NCBI GenBank assembly: GCA_000226015.1
Contig: JH153396.1
Span: 20,829 to 84,828 of the forward strand
Source of the DNA: Mnemiopsis leidyi
Lineage: Eukaryota > Ctenophora > Tentaculata > Lobata > Bolinopsidae
Direction: 5' to 3'
DNA: 64,000 nucleotides
Under the pieces are notes generated by a model that saw only the letters and a program-made list of their open reading frames with translations, was not told where the DNA came from and ran no database searches. The translations under genes were made by a program, and so were the position numbers. Of this stretch, positions 60,401 through 64,000 are shown piece after piece (within the stretch, counting starts at the first letter, position 1; every line of letters starts with the position of its first letter).

Positions 60401-63198
60401 TCCAACAACGACACAGCAACATTATAAAGGGGTTTAACCCATTTTTGTTGCTGTTGGCTAGCAATCAGTTCTTAAATCTTAGGCGGTTCTTAATCGGTCC
60501 TTAAGCGTTTCTTAGCATCAATTAAAATCCTAATTTGTTCCACTTACCTATTGTATTTGTGGTTCTTAAGCGGTTCTTAAGCGGTTCTTAAGTGGTTCTT
60601 AAGTGGTTCTTAAACTGTTCTGAAGCGGTTCCTAGCCAGTTTTAAGCGGTTGTTCGACTGTTCTTAGCCGGCTTTTAACGGTTCTTAAACGGTTCAAAAG
60701 CGGTTCTCACACGGTTTTTTAGTGGTTCTGAAGGGGTTCTTTTAAGATGTTCTTTAGCGGCTCGTAAACGATTTTCAGCAGTTCTTAGGAGGTGGGAGGT
60801 GTTCGACCTATTTCCCAAATGTATGTTTTAGATGATGGACAGTTATCATAATAATAATAATCAGGATTCAGGTCTTTGTCATAATTCTATACGCATAGAT
60901 TTCTATTCTTATAATAACATATCCTAACCGTTTTAGCTAGTTCCTCATCGTCTTCATACATGCGTTCCGTAGCATTAGCTGGGGCTCTTTCACGAAAATT
61001 TATCACTTTGTCTTCTGTCTTCGTGTGAACCAACATAAATCCACCTCTGATGCAATGGAATCTATATCATTATCAACTAATATATAGTTCAATATGTTAA
61101 TCATAATGCCTTTTCATAAACATCTTAAAGTCAAAGTCAAGAATCAAGATGTGGTCCTACTCCTAGAAAACACAAACTCGGTTTTACATACCCTCCAATA
61201 CCGTTGGATTGAGGCTGGACAGCTCCCAAACAAAGCAAGATAGCGATCGTGGCGTCAACTCCACTCCCTCCTTTCTTTAGGACGTCAGCTCCGATATTTG
61301 TACAGACGTCGTTGTCTGAAGCGACTGCCATGCAGTCTTTGCAATAATCTGAAGGTTTATCACAGTTCAGTAGTTGACACGTATATTCAGGTTGTAAGAC
61401 ACGTGTATTCAGTATTCAGGTTTTGTAAGACACGTGTATTCACGTTGTAAGACACGTGTATTCTCGTTGTAAGACACGTGTATTCACGTTGTAAGACACG
61501 TGTATTCATGTTGTAAGACACATGTAATCACGTTACAAGACAGATAGTATAATTGTGAGTTGGCTGAAAAAGGGATTTATCCGCTTAGATATCGCAATCG
61601 ATATTTTAAATTCGCCGTCTTGCAGCTGTCTCATTCCATTATCAAAAGTCAAAAAGCACGGTGATCTCACAGGTTAGTCCTTATGTGGCAGGTTGACTAA
61701 AGTTCCTCTGAAGTAGGGCGATTCCGAATTTACACAATACCATTATCAACTGGGAAGATAATTGCAACAAGGTATTTCTATTAGTATTAGTACCTGTTAA
61801 TCGGGTGACACAATTTGTATATTTCCAGCTGAGTCTTGAATGTGACTTACTTATTATAAAAGCCGGTTTCTAATTTATTCATTCCCACGATCGACGTTCC
61901 TGACATTCCATTACGAAATATACGATGACGATGAAACGGAATAATCAGTAAGCTTTTTGGGAGGTTGCAAGTTGGATTTGATCCCCAGTTTGAAAAATAG
62001 AAAGTGACCGTGTGACGACATTTTCACATTTTTGAAATCGATGATTCATGCATAAGACTGATAATACTAATTTTCGATGTAAAAGTCCTACTTAAGAAGT
62101 CCTAACTGCCATTAAAATTCTCCGGTTACAATTTTTATCACATGTAATTCCACGAAAAAAAGTCTTTTTTTATGTTTACGACAGTCGATAGCCAAATTTA
62201 GTCATTTTTATTTGCAATCAATTAAATTTAAACATAAAAAATATATGACGTTCTACAACTATAGTTGCATACTAAACTATTATTTGTAATTAATACCAAA
62301 TTAGGGTGGTGGCAACCGCGCCCCAGAAAAAAAATTCGAGACTATACTCAATCGATTTCTTGTCCAATTTAAGCCCGGGTTTACTGTTACTGTTACTGTT
62401 ACTGTTACTGTTAATGTTACTGTTACTGTTACTGTTATTGTTACTGTTATTGTTTCTGTTACTGTTACTGTTACTGTTACTGTTACTGTTACTGTTACTG
62501 TTACTGTTACTGTTACTGTTACTGTTACTGTTACTGTTACTGTTACTGTTATTGTTACTGTTACTGTTACTGTTACTGTTACTGTTACTGTTACTGTTAC
62601 TGTTACTGTTACTGTTACTGTTACTGTTACTGTTACTGTTATGGTTACTGACACTGTCACTGTCACTGTTACTGTTATAGTTGTTCATTGAAAAATTTGC
62701 AGTTCGTTTCTTATTATCGGATAGACATTTTTCCTCTCTAATTGCTTAAAATAGAAAGACAAAAGAAAAAAGAAAGCTTCTATACAAAAATCAGCTGGCT
62801 TGTAAAATATTGCTGTTGACAAGAAAGAAACTTGGATCAGTAATAATCTTACTGCTTTTTTTGACTTGAGTGACAACAACAATTATTATCATCACCGCAA
62901 CAGCAAACGCAGCAGCAGCTCCAATAATCAGCAGTTTTCGCTTGCTCGTCTGACTCTACGGTAATAGTGGATATGATTTTAGTGCTAATTCGAGTTTTTA
63001 ATACTTCGGTTTTTGATATTGATAATAAACATTTGGCAAAGTTAAGTACTACATCTATCCCTGGTTTTTAATGTAAACTTAAAGTACTTATGGTTATAAT
63101 AAAGAATTAAAAAGCTTTGCTACGGGATTAGTGGGCAAAAGGATAGCATTACACTTTATATTAAAGTATGAAAAACTTACAATAGTTGGAGGTCCCAT
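57458..63198 (-). CDS. Gamma-glutamyltransferase (gamma-glutamyl transpeptidase), membrane-anchored
   Basis: 575 residues. Exons in order: 63198-63181, 62955-62853, 61348-61192, 61046-60929, 60250-60109, 59977-59883, 59743-59630, 59446-59229, 59026-58946, 58733-58557, 58425-58233, 58079-58031, 57882-57766, 57603-57458; phases agree. Type II anchor: MGPPTI, then SQTSKRKLLIIGAAAAFAVA and an Ile/Val run. Family blocks: GSGVDATIAILLCLG, QPQSNGIGGGGFML, ERAPANA, GIPGEIMGHW, LAGYNV, THTTHVSV with the expected autocatalytic Thr at about 392, GIVMNNEMDDF, GKRPMSSSSPSIV (substrate-binding serines) and TGAAGG. GGTs cleave the gamma-glutamyl bond of glutathione outside the cell after self-processing into two subunits. 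The C terminus ends NEAAGNSNF, without the DSRKGG-type end of vertebrate enzymes; a further 3' exon cannot be wholly excluded. Its introns are rich in tandem repeats. Confidence 0.93.
57744..57785 (-). repeat. 21-bp duplication of a GGT splice donor
   Basis: A 21-bp unit, CTGGTACAACTTCTCATCTAC on the plus strand less its last base or two, is present twice across the donor of the exon 57882-57766, so two identical donors stand 21 bp apart. Using the distal one would keep the frame but bring in a TGA, so the proximal donor must be the productive one. Confidence 0.88.
60297..60792. repeat. 11-bp satellite array in two opposed arms
   Basis: Degenerate 11-bp units. From 60297 to 60396 they read mostly CTTAAGAACCG; from about 60465 to 60792 they read mostly CGGTTCTTAAG. 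The arms are inverted relative to each other, so the array could fold into long hairpins. It is entirely within a GGT intron. Confidence 0.9.
61376..61542. repeat. 22-bp minisatellite carrying E-boxes
   Basis: About seven copies of GACACGTGTATTCACGTTGT plus AA, five of them with a perfect CACGTG, in the GGT intron 61349-62852. Later copies decay (CACATG). Confidence 0.92.
62380..62682. repeat. (TTACTG)n hexanucleotide microsatellite, about 50 units
   Basis: Nearly pure TTACTG repeats over 300 bp with a few single-base variants (TTATTG, TTAATG, TTTCTG), inside the long second intron of the GGT gene. The apparent poly-(Asn-Ser), poly-(Thr-Val) and poly-Leu frames here are by-products of the repeat. 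Confidence 0.98.
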
Positions 63199-64000
63199 GT
63201 TAATGAGAAAATAACGACAGATCACAAAATGAATCAAAACTTAGGGTAGGGTACTTTTGCTATTACTAGCTCCTGGCCGGGTGCATGCCCTCGTTGTGAC
63301 AAAATTTCGTAATCCCATTCATAATTAGCACTAAATCATCGCAAATTGATATTGAATTTGGAGGGACGAGGAACAGTATACCATTACCACGTGACCCACT
63401 GACCCGTGGCCGTACTAAGTAACTTGTGGTTTTTTATTTGGGGAAAAGTTTTAAATGGAAATTAGTGTGAACATGTGCGAAGGTTTCCACTTACCGAGTC
63501 TCTATTATATCGGTAATCAGGAGGGATTTAAGAAGAATGGATGGATTCATTGTTGATAGTACGGTCCATAAGTTGTATCAATTTTGAACTTGGGTATCAT
63601 TTGGAAAAGTGGTGGGTGCAAGGTTCGTACTTTCACCATTCGATAGAAAAGTTGTTTCTAATTCTCGGTTAATTTGAATTCGGATTAATCATTGGTGGCT
63701 AAATTTCTTGATGATAATCCGGAGCTGCGCCTGTGAAGACTGAATAAGTAACTTTTACTACGCGACTTTCGGAAGTCGAACGTTACGGTAAAATTCGATG
63801 TAAACTTATTCATATTTAAGTTTTTTGAGTCAGTAAAATTACATTAATAAAACATTAAAAGTACCAGGGTTATTAAAGCTTTAAAGAACTATTAGTAATC
63901 GTTTCTATTCCGAATGAGTGATGAGGTTGCGACAAAGTCACATGCTGTTTTGTTGTTGTTATCGTTGTTGTTGTTGTTGTTGTTGTCGTTGTTGTTGTTG
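63199..64000. other. Upstream region of the GGT gene, ending in a (GTT)n repeat
   Basis: No exon recognised upstream of the GGT start. The last 50 or so bases (63948-64000) are a GTT triplet microsatellite with two GTC interruptions, which runs off the window. Confidence 0.7.

Noticed and set aside
61376-61542. CRISPR-like array
   Set aside because: Direct tandem repeats without unique spacers, in a eukaryotic intron.
62290-62688. Long open frames of poly-(Asn-Ser), poly-(Thr-Val) and poly-Leu on both strands
   Set aside because: They are all translations of the (TTACTG)n repeat within a GGT intron, open in several frames at once; not genes.

Overview
This is intron-rich animal DNA, AT-rich, with short GT-AG introns of roughly 100-500 bp, tRNA-derived SINEs, a hAT-type MITE family and a dead LINE. 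The gene content (ankyrin TRP channels, an SLC6 transporter, a SIX-class homeobox gene, gamma-glutamyltransferase, and a secreted Kazal/GCC2_GCC3/discoidin/kringle/PAN/ricin mosaic) is metazoan. Mosaics of this kind and the compact introns suggest an early-branching lineage such as a cnidarian (perhaps a hydrozoan), but the sequence alone does not settle this. I built the gene models by reading splice sites by eye. In every complete model the exon phases join and the total length divides by three.

Layout: (1) 207-362, minus: first exon of a small secreted chitin-binding (CBM14) protein running off the left edge. (2) 1472-12709, plus: TRP channel 1, divergent, with a long Ser/Thr-rich N-terminal tail. 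(3) 13509-20427, minus, and 22360-32146, plus: two closely related TRPA-like channels arranged head to head, with the same exon structure and each with two alternative first exons. (4) 32427-50006, minus: one 45-exon gene for a secreted mosaic protein of about 2,066 residues, with duplicated exons and a kringle split by a three-exon cassette. (5) 50734-56329, minus: an SLC6-family transporter with a changed sodium-site motif. An intronless, divergent SIX homeobox gene (51916-52965) lies in one of its introns on the same strand. (6) 57458-63198, minus: membrane-anchored gamma-glutamyltransferase with several minisatellites in its introns.

Mobile and repeat content: two hAT-like MITE copies in opposite orientation, both with perfect 8-bp target duplications; two SINEs with different tRNA-like heads but a shared central domain, plus one fragment; one LINE remnant; and many tandem repeats, several of which carry or copy splice sites.

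The most interesting points are the alternative first exons kept in both TRP paralogs, a probable gene-conversion tract between them, a pair of asymmetric-phase discoidin exons that can only be used one at a time, the interrupted kringle, and the same-strand nesting of the SIX gene.
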